The notes below the pieces were generated by a model. That model had not been told where the DNA came from. It saw only the letters and a program-made list of their open reading frames with translations, and ran no database searches. DNA of 64,000 nt, from contig JAEWEV010000021.1 in the NCBI GenBank assembly GCA_023389155.1, positions 93,617 to 157,616 of the forward strand, given 5' to 3'. The number at the start of each line of letters is the position of its first letter. The stretch's first letter is position 1. The stretch is from Pseudomonadota bacterium (GTDB lineage: Bacteria > Pseudomonadota > Gammaproteobacteria > Burkholderiales > Burkholderiaceae_B). Positions 53,210-62,243 of the stretch are shown piece after piece. A program made the translations under genes and the position numbers.

Positions 53210-53947
53210 TCAATCTCCCAGCAGACCAGGAATATGACTGCGGTTTCTGATGAATCCCATCAATCGGATAATGACAAAATTAAGAAGCATATAGGCCAAT
53301 GTGACGCAGATAAATGATTCATACGGCTGCGATGTATAGTCGACCAGCTGGCGGGCCTGTCCAGACAGCTCCAGCAGGCCGATAGTGGACGCTACCGCTG
53401 AATTTTTGGAAATAATCAAAAACTCTGATGTCAAAGGCGGAATGATGGTGCGATACGTCACGGGCAGCAGAATATAACGGTATGTCTGAGAAAGCGTAAA
53501 CCCCAGCGCCAGCCCGGCACTTCTCTGGCCACGCGGCAGCCCTTGAATACCGGCACGGATTTGTTCGCAGATCCGTGATCCGGTATATACGCCCAAAGAC
53601 AACACAGACACCACAAAAAATTGCATGGAGGGGTCCAGGTTTTTTATCCAGTCGCCCATTGAGACCGGAAGCATCTCTGGCACGACAAAATACCAGATAA
53701 AAAACTGGACAATCAGAGGAACATTACGAAACACCGAGACGTAGGCTGTCCCGATGAAAGCCAGCGCCTTATTGGGTAGCGTCCTCATAACGCCGAACAC
53801 CGAGCCCAGAATCAGTGCAAGTATCCAGGCAAACGCAGTCAGCAAAACGGTATTGATCAGGCCAATACCAAGCCATCCCAGATATGTTGTATTTTCACCG
53901 GTTGCCACCTGCTCTAGCAGAAAGCCCCAATTCCATTTGTAATCCAT
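53210..53947 (-). CDS. gltJ: Amino acid ABC transporter permease GltJ (system 2)
   Basis: A 245-residue permease starting MDYKWNWGFLLEQ, the usual GltJ start; GGTGGT precedes this ATG, while the frame is open to a TTG at 53971. The coupling motif is AGIQGLPRGQRSAGLALGFTLSQTYRYILLPVTYR. It follows gltI with no terminator between, unlike system 1. Confidence 0.93.
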   Translation of the reverse strand: MDYKWNWGFLLEQVATGENTTYLGWLGIGLINTVLLTAFAWILALILGSVFGVMRTLPNKALAFIGTAYVSVFRNVPLIVQFFIWYFVVPEMLPVSMGDWIKNLDPSMQFFVVSVLSLGVYTGSRICEQIRAGIQGLPRGQRSAGLALGFTLSQTYRYILLPVTYRTIIPPLTSEFLIISKNSAVASTIGLLELSGQARQLVDYTSQPYESFICVTLAYMLLNFVIIRLMGFIRNRSHIPGLLGD

Positions 53948-54015
53948 TTGCGATACCACCATAAAACGCAATCACTCGCGTTATTTATTGCATGAGCCAT
54001 AGAACCGTAAGAACA

Positions 54016-54942
54016 TCAGGGCGTCGGTTTGTCATTTGGGTTGGAAAAGAGTTTTTTCATACCATCTGACATTTCGAATTCCAGATTGAGGTTCTTTGGA
54101 GGAATCGGACTTTCGAACCACTTGCGATAAATTTCCTCACCCTTTCCAGACGTTTCCACATCAGCAATAACCTTGTCCAGCAGATCTTTTATTCCTTGAT
54201 CATCCTTGCGGACCATGCAACCGTATGACTCATAAGATTGCGGCGTTCCGGTTATGACATAGTCATGCGGATTCGCAGTTTTTGCCCGTTCACCGGCCAA
54301 CAGGGCATCATCCATCATCATGGCCTTGGCGCGTCCTGTCGACAGTGTCAGGAAGGATTCGCTATGATCCTTGGCACTGATAATTCGCATACCCAGCTTT
54401 TTCTCGACATTCAGTTTCCGTAGCAAGACTTCAGAGGTCGTTCCCGCCCCGACAACCACTGTCTGGTTTTTCAGATCTTCAAAATCCTTGATGCCCGAGT
54501 CTTTCTTGGCTAGCAATCGGGTACCGATCTGAAAAATACTGTTTGAAAAAGTCACCTGTTTTGCACGCGATTCATTATTGGTGGTCGTCGTACATTCAAA
54601 ATCGATGGTGCCGTTCTGCAGCAGCGAAATGCGGTTTTGCGACGTAATCGGAATCATCCTTACCGTGAGATCCGATTTTCCGGTAGCCACCTTGATTTGG
54701 TCCAGAATCAGATTTGTAAAGTCTATGGAATATCCGATTGGTTTCTGGTTGGAATCGTAATAGGAAAATGGAATGGACGCTTCACGATAGCCGACCACAA
54801 CAACACCGTCATCTTTGATTTTTTTCAGTGTGCCATCCAATGCATCCTGTGCCATTGCCTGTGTTGCGAATGTACCTGACAATATAGCAGCAGCCGCAAG
54901 GCCCGCCATTGACGTAATTTTATGGTTGAAGATCCTGATCAT
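54016..54942 (-). CDS. gltI: Amino acid ABC transporter binding protein GltI (system 2)
   Basis: A 308-residue periplasmic binding protein with signal peptide (1-31, ending AMAQ). GYREASIPFSYYDSNQKPIGYS, GTIDFECTTTTNNESRAKQV and ESPIPPKNLNLEFEMSD match GltI. The start overlaps the end of the beta-propeller gene by 23 bases, and the ribosome site AGGGAGA lies inside that gene, so the two are translationally coupled. Its cargo is probably an acidic amino acid or a derivative of one. Confidence 0.93.
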   Translation of the reverse strand: MIRIFNHKITSMAGLAAAAILSGTFATQAMAQDALDGTLKKIKDDGVVVVGYREASIPFSYYDSNQKPIGYSIDFTNLILDQIKVATGKSDLTVRMIPITSQNRISLLQNGTIDFECTTTTNNESRAKQVTFSNSIFQIGTRLLAKKDSGIKDFEDLKNQTVVVGAGTTSEVLLRKLNVEKKLGMRIISAKDHSESFLTLSTGRAKAMMMDDALLAGERAKTANPHDYVITGTPQSYESYGCMVRKDDQGIKDLLDKVIADVETSGKGEEIYRKWFESPIPPKNLNLEFEMSDGMKKLFSNPNDKPTP

Positions 54943-56239
54943 TATTTTCTCCCTGATTAATCTGGCCTACGATATGTGATACATCAATTAAATAAAGCTG
55001 ACGCTCCGATTCGTGCACGGAATCAATACAAATCTGCATACCGTCTCTGCTCCAGCGGGGATGCAGATCGCATCGATTGACTTTCTTGAGCACGGGATCT
55101 GTATAGAAACTTCCCAGCTTATGACAAACGCCATTATCCATGTCAAACAGAATCAGCAGACGTTCGTTAGTTTGTGCATCTGGATAAGTATCGCTCAACA
55201 GCCAGCGCTTGTTGACGGGAGAATATGTCATGTGACCATTCTCCGTAAGCACATCCCGGCCTACAATTTGTACATCCCCCGCATCCGAGTCGCTGTAAAG
55301 ATGATAATGAATCTCTCCCGCATGCGGACTCCACACGATAATCCGCTGATCATCACACCATAGCGGATGTGATATTTGATATTCGGATTTTTCATAGTCA
55401 AAAGTGCCGACTGACTCGGGATCGAAATCGCTGGCAAGCTGCGGTAATGGGTGGTCTGAGTCCTCCAGCAGACGAATATCCGTGCCATCCGGATTCATGG
55501 TAATCAGTCGATGTAAAAAGCAGGTTTCGTCTTCGACTCTTTCGGTCCACCGGTGCAGGAAAAGCACGCGGTCGGAAGAAGGATTGATTTCCACATGGGA
55601 TATCCAGTGAATGGCATTATCCATCGAGCTGACATGATGAAATTCGCTCAGTTGCCTGAAATTGACGATCAGTCTGTATTCTCCGGATTTCAGATCCAGA
55701 TAATAGATGCCGTCATTGTTCGGCGCCTTTTCGACGACTGGCGGATTGACTTCCCAATAACCAATCGTCTCATGAGTAATGAAAAGTCGACTGTAATTGA
55801 CGCCCAGCGCATAATCACTATTCGGGGCGACAACCGTGATGGGTACGGCAAAATGTTTTTTCTCGCCTGTATCAACGTTGCAGACGGTTGAGCGAAAGCC
55901 CGGATAAGGGCCGCTCAGATCGTCTGTGCGGGTATTGTAAATGCAATAACTGCCTTCCCACCCGTCCAGCCATTGCAACTGGCATCCCATTTGCCAATTC
56001 CAGGTCGTGCTAGTATCAACGGCAATAAAATTGTCAGCGTCGGCCAGATCGAAATAACCGACTTCTGCTACCAGATCCGGCGCCAGTTGTGCCGTCATGA
56101 AGGGCACACGATTTGCGAGCAATCGGGTACCGGTCTTGTCCCAGTTGGTCTTGTTGTAGTATCCAAAAAAATGATGCTTGCCATCGTGGCCAACACGCCG
56201 GCAGGGGGAAATACTCGGAATGTACTTAGTTTGATCCAT
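54920..56239 (-). CDS. Cytoplasmic beta-propeller protein of unknown function, first gene of a glt operon
   Basis: A 439-residue protein without signal peptide or membrane helix. Repeated strand patterns (HVEINPSSDRVLFLHRW, HPLWCDDQRIIVWSPHAGEIHYHLY, HMTYSPVNKRWLLSDTYPD, LHPRWSRDGMQICIDSVHE) mark a TolB/WD40-like beta-propeller. Conserved His, Asp and Trp in these blades resemble oligogalacturonate-lyase-like (PL22) propellers and unnamed proteins in polysaccharide clusters. It leads an operon with gltIJKL and overlaps gltI by 23 bases. A divergent LysR gene lies 150 bases upstream. An enzyme acting on the imported substrate is inferred; no reaction can be named. Confidence 0.75.
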   Translation of the reverse strand: MDQTKYIPSISPCRRVGHDGKHHFFGYYNKTNWDKTGTRLLANRVPFMTAQLAPDLVAEVGYFDLADADNFIAVDTSTTWNWQMGCQLQWLDGWEGSYCIYNTRTDDLSGPYPGFRSTVCNVDTGEKKHFAVPITVVAPNSDYALGVNYSRLFITHETIGYWEVNPPVVEKAPNNDGIYYLDLKSGEYRLIVNFRQLSEFHHVSSMDNAIHWISHVEINPSSDRVLFLHRWTERVEDETCFLHRLITMNPDGTDIRLLEDSDHPLPQLASDFDPESVGTFDYEKSEYQISHPLWCDDQRIIVWSPHAGEIHYHLYSDSDAGDVQIVGRDVLTENGHMTYSPVNKRWLLSDTYPDAQTNERLLILFDMDNGVCHKLGSFYTDPVLKKVNRCDLHPRWSRDGMQICIDSVHESERQLYLIDVSHIVGQINQGENNDQDLQP

Positions 56240-56326
56240 ATTGAAATGGCGCCCGGACGGGCGCTGTGAATTCGCAAAATGACAGACTAAGGCCCGCAGT
56301 CAATACATTCCAATTCTTTTTTAAAC

Positions 56327-56349
56327 TATATCTATTCAAAATTGATATA
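56327..56349. promoter_or_regulatory. Candidate LysR operator
   Basis: TATATC-N11-GATATA is a perfect 6-bp inverted repeat with 11-base spacer, the T-N11-A geometry of LysR boxes. It lies between the divergent propeller and lysR genes, 41 bases before the lysR ATG. Confidence 0.6.
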
Positions 56350-56389
56350 CTTCAGAGGGCGGCAAGGTCTTTACTAGGGGATACTCCTA

Positions 56390-57292
56390 ATGGGTAAATC
56401 ATTGAATTTCCAGCAACTCACTGCCTTTCGAGCAGTCATGCAAAGCGGAACCACAACGGCTGCCGCGCAAATGCTGAATACAACGCAGCCGTCTGTCAGC
56501 CGACGCCTGCAGGAACTCCAGACATCAACACAACTGAAATTGTTTGAGCTTCACGGGGGTCGCCTGCGCCCCACCAGCGAAGGCCGGCTGTTGCATAAAA
56601 CCATTGAAAGATATTTTGACGGACTGGAAAGAATCGAAACCGTAGTCGATTCCATGCGCAAAGCTGGTGTCGGTACACTGCGCATCGGCTGCACCCCTAC
56701 GCTCGGAATTGGATTGCTCCCGCAAGTCATTGCGGAGCTGCTCAAGAAATTTCCCAAGACGCACATCAGCCTTGAAACCGCTGGAACGCCGCAACTGTCC
56801 AACCTGCTTCATCAGGATTTGCTGGATATTGTATTGACCACAGGCCGTATTGAAGACAGTGACCTTCACACGGAAGTGCTGACCAGTACCTCCGCCGTCT
56901 GTGTGCTGCCGCTGGATCATCGGCTGCGGCAGTCGGACCGTATTAATCTGGAAACAATAAACAACCAGAAAATTATCTCACTGAGTGACAGCGATGAACT
57001 CACGCAAAAGATCAAGGCGTTTTTGCATTCAAATCACATTTCACACGATTTTATTATTGAAACGCCCTCGTCCATAACGGTGTGTGCACTGGTCGCCGCA
57101 GGAACCGGCATTGGCATTGTGAACCCCTATGTCGCAAGCACCTTCGAAGACCGTCTGCTAATCAAGCCATTTCATCCGCAAATAGCCACTCCTGTCCAGC
57201 TCGTCATGCCCACTCATACTGCGCCGTCATTGCTAAGCAACCATTTTATCGATATCTTGAAGTCGTATATCCAGCAGCTGAAATTCGGGTGA
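56390..57292 (+). CDS. LysR-family transcriptional regulator
   Basis: A 300-residue LysR-type regulator. Residues 5-64 hold the helix-turn-helix (FQQLTAFRAVMQSGTTTAAAQMLNTTQPSVSRRLQEL), followed by an effector domain with GTLRIGCTPTLGIGLLPQVI. It is divergent from the propeller-gltIJKL operon and probably controls it and itself through the T-N11-A site. The inducer may be the transported compound. Confidence 0.92.
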   Translation: MGKSLNFQQLTAFRAVMQSGTTTAAAQMLNTTQPSVSRRLQELQTSTQLKLFELHGGRLRPTSEGRLLHKTIERYFDGLERIETVVDSMRKAGVGTLRIGCTPTLGIGLLPQVIAELLKKFPKTHISLETAGTPQLSNLLHQDLLDIVLTTGRIEDSDLHTEVLTSTSAVCVLPLDHRLRQSDRINLETINNQKIISLSDSDELTQKIKAFLHSNHISHDFIIETPSSITVCALVAAGTGIGIVNPYVASTFEDRLLIKPFHPQIATPVQLVMPTHTAPSLLSNHFIDILKSYIQQLKFG

Positions 57293-57467
57293 AGTGGCAG
57301 CGGAAGTACCAGTCATCCGCCGCAATGTCACACTTGGTTTATTGTGGAGCGCAAAGATACTTACCTGCCGCGAAACGCATATTCCTGATGTAACGCGTGG
57401 CATATAAATAAAAATAAGGCCGACAGCACGTATCAAGTGCGATCGGCCCTATTTAATCAACTGCGAT

Positions 57468-58457
57468 TTAATTCACCGTCACGTTCGACGTTTTGATAAC
57501 CTTGGCCCACTTCTCGGTTTCGCTCTGGATGAACTTGGCGAAATCCTCGGGTGTACCGCCAGCGGGCTGGCCGCCTGTGCTTTCAAACGCTTTTTTCACT
57601 TCCGGCTTTTTCAGGATGTTGTTGAACGCGGTATTCAGTTTGCTGATAATCGGTTCCGGTGTTCCTGCCGGTGCAATCACGCCCTGCCAGTTATAAGATT
57701 CGAAATCTTTCAGGCCGGCTTCCTGCATGGTGGGCACATCTGGTAGCAAAGGCAGGCGCTTGGCGCTGGTAACTGCAAGAGGATGCACTTTTTTCGACTG
57801 AATGGCCGGCATCGCTGCATAGCCCATCTCAAACATCATTTCGATGTGGCCCGCCATCAAGTCGCTGCTGGCAGGAGCGCCGCCCTTGTACGGAACGTGA
57901 GTCAGATCGATCTGGGCGTCGGTGGCAAAAAGCTCACCAGACAGGTGATGGGCACCCCCAACTCCAGACGAACCAAAGGTCAGTTTACCTGGTTCCTTTT
58001 TGGCCAGTTCGATCAGATCTGCTACGGTTTTGGCATCCACTTTATTGCTGACACTCAGAATCAGCGGAGCTTCTTCAATTAGAATCACCGGCGCCAGATC
58101 TTTGCTGACGTCATATTTCACGTTCTTGGGCATCAGCGTGGGATTAACGGAAAGCGGAGCCAGGTTTCCGCTGCCAATCGTATAGCCATCCGGCTTGGCG
58201 CGAGCGATAAAGTCGGTACCAATCACACCACCTGCTCCGGCTTTGTTCTCTACTACAACGTTAGCCTTCAGTTCTTCGCCCAGTTCCTGGGCCAGCAGAC
58301 GCATGCGGGTATCGGCAAAGCCTCCTGCGGCATAGGGAATAATAAAGGTAATTGGTTTGGAAGGCCAGTTATCCTGCGCCGTGGCAGTCGCTGAAAATGC
58401 CAGCGCGCCGCTGGCGGCAATAACAGTACTGACAGTCATTTTTTTGACGAAGTTCAT
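57468..58457 (-). CDS. Bug-family (TTT) periplasmic solute-binding protein
   Basis: A 329-residue tripartite tricarboxylate receptor. Signal peptide about 1-27 (ending TATAQ), then PITFIIPYAAGGFAD, NKAGAGGVIGTDFIA, LTFGSSGVGGAHHLSG, HVPYKGGAPASSDLMAG. I chose ATG 58457 with GAGGA before it; the frame extends to 58502. It follows an aminotransferase gene by 32 bases on the same strand. Confidence 0.9.
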   Translation of the reverse strand: MNFVKKMTVSTVIAASGALAFSATATAQDNWPSKPITFIIPYAAGGFADTRMRLLAQELGEELKANVVVENKAGAGGVIGTDFIARAKPDGYTIGSGNLAPLSVNPTLMPKNVKYDVSKDLAPVILIEEAPLILSVSNKVDAKTVADLIELAKKEPGKLTFGSSGVGGAHHLSGELFATDAQIDLTHVPYKGGAPASSDLMAGHIEMMFEMGYAAMPAIQSKKVHPLAVTSAKRLPLLPDVPTMQEAGLKDFESYNWQGVIAPAGTPEPIISKLNTAFNNILKKPEVKKAFESTGGQPAGGTPEDFAKFIQSETEKWAKVIKTSNVTVN

Positions 58458-58489
58458 GGTTTTTCCTCGTTTGTGATGATTCGTTATTA

Positions 58490-59632
58490 TCATAGTTTGC
58501 AAAGGCGCCTTGCGCCCTCTTCCAGGGTGGCATCATCCTTTGAGAACGACAGGCGGATGACGCCAAGATCGGTTGCGTCCGAATAGAATGCCGACACGGG
58601 AATGGTTGCCACTCCATATTCTTCAATCAGCTTGCGAACCAGTTGTACATCAGACAGGTAGCTAAATTGATGAAATCTGGCCAGCATGAAAAAACTGCCT
58701 TTGCTTGGCTGGATTTCGAATCGGGAGTCTTTCAGCGCATGGGCCAGCAAATCCCGCTTCTCCTGATAGATCGTTGACAGATTCAGATAGTGGTTCGGTG
58801 TTTCCATCATGGCAGCCAGCGCGTATTGCATGGGCGTATCGGCAGCGTACATAATGAATTGATGGATTTTACGTATTTCAGCTGTAATTTCTGCAGGCGC
58901 CACGCAGTACCCGACGCGCCATCCGGTCACGTGAAACGTTTTGCCGAAAGAGGTGACCACGATAGAGCGCTCACGCAGGTCCGCGTAGCGTGACATGCTG
59001 CGGTGCATGTCCTGGTCAAATACCACATGCTCGTACACTTCATCTGAAAGAATGATGATATCGGTGTCTGCCACGATTTCCTGAAGCGCAGCAATGTCTG
59101 CATCGCTCAGGATGGCGCCTGTAGGATTGTGTGGTGAATTGATAATGATCATGCGCGTGCGATCATTGACCGCATCACGAACGGCATCCCAGTCTATTCC
59201 GTAAGCAGGTGGCTGCAGCTTGATTGCCACTGGCACTGCCGATTGCAATTGCAATATCGGCGCATAGCTGTCAAAACAGGGTTCAAAATAGATGACTTCG
59301 TCGCCGGGGTGAATCAGGGCCGTGATAGCGCAGTACAGCGCTTCGCTGGCACTCGCCATGACAGTCACTTCTGTGACCTCATCATAGCTATGACCATACA
59401 GCAGCTGAATTTTCTCGGCGATTTTATTGCGCAGGGACTCAATGCCAATCATGGGCGCGTACTGATTGTGCCCTTCGGACATGGCGTCAATGGCGTGATC
59501 GATCAGCTCTGGCGCACATGGAAAATTGGGAGCACCCTGCGCAAGGTTGACTGCCTGGTAGCGTTCGGCAAGGTCACCGATAACGCTAAAAACGGTCGTG
59601 CCGACATCGGGCAACTTGGAACGGATCTGCAT
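58490..59632 (-). CDS. Class I/II aminotransferase, methionine/kynurenine type
   Basis: A 380-residue PLP aminotransferase of fold type I. SPHNPTGAILSDADI, DEVYEHVVFD and the PLP-Lys motif VTSFGKTFHVTGWRVGYC are present, the last close to YbdL/kynurenine aminotransferase (methionine, phenylalanine, tyrosine, kynurenine). It is first of an aminotransferase-Bug pair; the imported compound could be a 2-oxo acid or its amino acid. Substrate unproven. Confidence 0.9.
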   Translation of the reverse strand: MQIRSKLPDVGTTVFSVIGDLAERYQAVNLAQGAPNFPCAPELIDHAIDAMSEGHNQYAPMIGIESLRNKIAEKIQLLYGHSYDEVTEVTVMASASEALYCAITALIHPGDEVIYFEPCFDSYAPILQLQSAVPVAIKLQPPAYGIDWDAVRDAVNDRTRMIIINSPHNPTGAILSDADIAALQEIVADTDIIILSDEVYEHVVFDQDMHRSMSRYADLRERSIVVTSFGKTFHVTGWRVGYCVAPAEITAEIRKIHQFIMYAADTPMQYALAAMMETPNHYLNLSTIYQEKRDLLAHALKDSRFEIQPSKGSFFMLARFHQFSYLSDVQLVRKLIEEYGVATIPVSAFYSDATDLGVIRLSFSKDDATLEEGARRLCKL

Positions 59633-59655
59633 GATCGGTACCTGGGAAACGGAAT

Positions 59656-59683
59656 GAAAAAAAACCGGCCGCCCGGGCCGGTT
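59656..59683 (-). terminator. Terminator after the lone binding-protein gene
   Basis: An 8-bp GC-rich stem (59663-59670 with 59676-59683) followed on the minus strand by eight T ends the amino-acid binding-protein transcript. Confidence 0.85.
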
Positions 59684-59703
59684 CCGTTCATCACGTCATC
59701 GGT

Positions 59704-60483
59704 TTACTTGGCGACCCAGTCTGCGTTGAAATATTTTTGGGTAAGTTTGCTTATCGTACCATCTTTCTTGAGGGCATCAATGGCTGTATCCAGCCGCTTT
59801 TTAAGTTCCTGGTCACCTTTTCGGATACCAAAGCCGGTTCCCACGCCCAATACCGAGGTATCGTCCAATGGATCGCCGGTAATCTCATAGTCTTTGCCCT
59901 CGGGCTTTTCCAAGAAGCCGCTGATCGCGCTTGGCGTTTTCTGCACGGCGGCCTGGATGCGATTGCTTTGCAGGTCCTGGTAAATCTGATCCTGCGAGGC
60001 GTAAGACACAATTTTCACACCCTTGGGTGCCCAGTGTTTTTTTACGAATGCTTCCTGTGCAGACCCCTGCAACACGCCCACTGCCGTTGAAGCAAGGCTT
60101 TCAGGCGTTGCCTGCAGACCCGATCCCTTTTTTGCAATCAGCTGGCTGGGCACGTCATAAATAGGCACGGTAAAATCGATGACCTTCTGGCGTGGCTCGG
60201 TAATATTCATGGCCGAGTTGATGTAATTGAACTTTCGCGCATTCAGCGCAGGAATCAGTCCGTCAAAGCTGGTTTCAACCCATTCACATTTGACTTCCAG
60301 TTTGGCGCAAACCGCATCATTCAGTTCCACATCGAAGCCGACGAGCTTGCCATCCGGTGTCTTGCTTTCAAATGGGGGGTACAGGGCCTCGACGCCCACT
60401 TTGAGCACTTCCTGGGCGATCACAGCTGTGGTAAAGGTGCTGGCGGCAAGAATGCCCGCCGCAATAAGGGTTTTGATATTCAT
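59704..60483 (-). CDS. Amino acid ABC transporter substrate-binding protein (basic amino acid type)
   Basis: A 259-residue SBP_bac_3 protein with signal peptide (1-23, ending VIAQ). VGVEALYPPFESKTPDGKLVGFDVELNDAVCAKL and FDGLIPALNARKFNYINSAMNIT match Lys/Arg/Orn- or His-type binders. No permease or ATPase genes are next to it; it is bounded by terminators on both sides, so it is an orphan that may use a transporter encoded elsewhere. Confidence 0.88.
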   Translation of the reverse strand: MNIKTLIAAGILAASTFTTAVIAQEVLKVGVEALYPPFESKTPDGKLVGFDVELNDAVCAKLEVKCEWVETSFDGLIPALNARKFNYINSAMNITEPRQKVIDFTVPIYDVPSQLIAKKGSGLQATPESLASTAVGVLQGSAQEAFVKKHWAPKGVKIVSYASQDQIYQDLQSNRIQAAVQKTPSAISGFLEKPEGKDYEITGDPLDDTSVLGVGTGFGIRKGDQELKKRLDTAIDALKKDGTISKLTQKYFNADWVAK

Positions 60484-60494
60484 AGCTTGCCGAC

Positions 60495-60529
60495 CTTAAA
60501 AAGAAAAACCTCTGACAGGCAGAGGTTTC
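60495..60529 (-). terminator. Terminator between ilvC and the binding-protein gene
   Basis: A 9-bp stem (60506-60514 with 60520-60528) is followed on the minus strand by TTTTCTTTTT, ending the ilv transcript and lying just 12 bases before the binding-protein ATG. Confidence 0.8.
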
Positions 60530-60660
60530 GATAAAGAAATAGCGCAATCTGCCTGCTGTGGCCGTGAACAGAAAGTCCATGGCCTGCCCGGCCATCGGAG
60601 CCGAAGACAGTCGCGTTGCGCCAGAACCGAAAATACCGCTTCCGGCGCAAAAGCCTACTC

Positions 60661-61677
60661 TTAATTCTTGCTTTGATCAACCAGTTTGTTTTTGGCGATC
60701 CATGGCATCATGGCACGCAGTTTGGCACCAACCACTTCGATTTCGGATTCGGCGTTGATGCGACGACGTGATGTCAGCGTAGGTGCACCAGCGGCGTTTT
60801 CGATGATGAAGCTTTTCGCGTACTCACCAGTCTGGATGTCTTTGAGTGCCTCACGCATAGCCTGGCGAGTTTCATCTGTCACGATGCGCGGGCCGGTCAC
60901 ATACTCACCGTACTCGGCATTGTTGGAGATGGAGTAGTTCATGTTGGCGATGCCGCCCTCGTAGATCAGGTCAACGATCAGCTTGAGCTCGTGCAGGCAT
61001 TCAAAGTATGCCATTTCGGGAGCGTACCCGGCTTCAGTCAGTGTTTCGAAACCAGCCTTGATCAGCTCAACCGCACCCCCGCAAAGTACGGCCTGCTCGC
61101 CGAACAGATCGGTTTCGGTTTCTTCACGGAAGTTGGTTTCGATGATGCCGGCACGACCGCTACCGATGGCGCTGGCATAAGACAGAGCGACATCGCGCGC
61201 AGCGCCGGATTTATCCTGATGTACAGCAATCAGGGAAGGCACGCCGCCGCCCTGGGAGTACGTTCCACGTACGGTGTGACCCGGAGCTTTGGGGGCAATC
61301 ATGATGACGTCGATGTCATCCCGTGGTACGACCTGGCCGTAATGCACGTTGAAACCGTGTGCAAAAGCAAGTGCAGCACCGGCCTTGATGTTTCCGTGAA
61401 CGTGCTCTTTGTAGACCTGGGCGATGTTCTCGTCAGGCAGCAGGATCATGACCAGATCTGCAGTTTTGACGGCATCGGCCACTTCCGCCACTTTCAGGCC
61501 AGCGTTTTCGGCCTTGCTCCATGACGCGCCGTTTTTGCGCAGACCCACAGTTACGTTAACACCAGATTCGTGCAGATTCAGCGCATGGGCATGACCCTGG
61601 GAACCATAACCGATAATGGCAACGTTTTTTCCTTTGATCAGGGACAGGTCACAATCTTTATCGTAAAAAACTTTCAT
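60661..61677 (-). CDS. ilvC: Ketol-acid reductoisomerase
   Basis: A 338-residue class I KARI, converting acetolactate and acetohydroxybutyrate to dihydroxy acids in valine/isoleucine synthesis. NADPH loop GYGSQGHAHALNL, APKAPGHTVRGTY, and Mg ligands in DLFGEQAVLCGG are visible. Length matches class I. It follows ilvN by 62 bases and ends at the terminator 60495-60529. Confidence 0.97.
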   Translation of the reverse strand: MKVFYDKDCDLSLIKGKNVAIIGYGSQGHAHALNLHESGVNVTVGLRKNGASWSKAENAGLKVAEVADAVKTADLVMILLPDENIAQVYKEHVHGNIKAGAALAFAHGFNVHYGQVVPRDDIDVIMIAPKAPGHTVRGTYSQGGGVPSLIAVHQDKSGAARDVALSYASAIGSGRAGIIETNFREETETDLFGEQAVLCGGAVELIKAGFETLTEAGYAPEMAYFECLHELKLIVDLIYEGGIANMNYSISNNAEYGEYVTGPRIVTDETRQAMREALKDIQTGEYAKSFIIENAAGAPTLTSRRRINAESEIEVVGAKLRAMMPWIAKNKLVDQSKN

Positions 61678-61739
61678 TTAAAGCCTCAAGAATTAGTTGA
61701 ATTTATATATTTAATTTGCTGTACTGCGTTGCCAGCCAG

Positions 61740-62234
61740 TTACATCACGCGCAGGATCCGTTCGCCACGTCCGATACCGGAGACACCCGTGCGAACCGTT
61801 TCCAGGATTGCGCTACGATCCAGGGCCGACAGAAAGGCCTGGATCTTGTCCTGCACGCCGGTCAGTTCGATTGTGTAGGACTTGTCAGTCACATCCACAA
61901 TATGGCCCCTGAAGATGTCGGCCAGGCGCTTGATTTCTTCGCGCTCCTTGCCTACGGCACGAACCTTGACCAGCATGAGTTCGCGCTCGACATGTGCCCC
62001 TTCGGTCAGATCGACTACTTTAACCACATCAACCAGACGGTTCAAGTGTTTCGTGATCTGTTCGATCACTTCCTCGGACCCGGCGGTCATGATAGTCAGG
62101 CGCGACAGGGTTGCATCTTCAGTAGGCGCAACCGTGAGCGTTTCAATGTTATAGCCCCTGGCGGAGAAAAGACCGACCACGCGCGAAAGTGCACCAGGTT
62201 CATTTTCCAGCAGAATGGAGATAATATGTTTCAT
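61740..62234 (-). CDS. ilvN: Acetolactate synthase small (regulatory) subunit
   Basis: A 164-residue ACT-domain subunit giving valine feedback. It starts MKHIISILLENEPGALSRVVGLFSARGYNIETL, the typical ACT fold, with a second ACT-like domain to the end. It starts nine bases after ilvB. Confidence 0.96.
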   Translation of the reverse strand: MKHIISILLENEPGALSRVVGLFSARGYNIETLTVAPTEDATLSRLTIMTAGSEEVIEQITKHLNRLVDVVKVVDLTEGAHVERELMLVKVRAVGKEREEIKRLADIFRGHIVDVTDKSYTIELTGVQDKIQAFLSALDRSAILETVRTGVSGIGRGERILRVM

Positions 62235-62243
62235 GGTTTCCCC

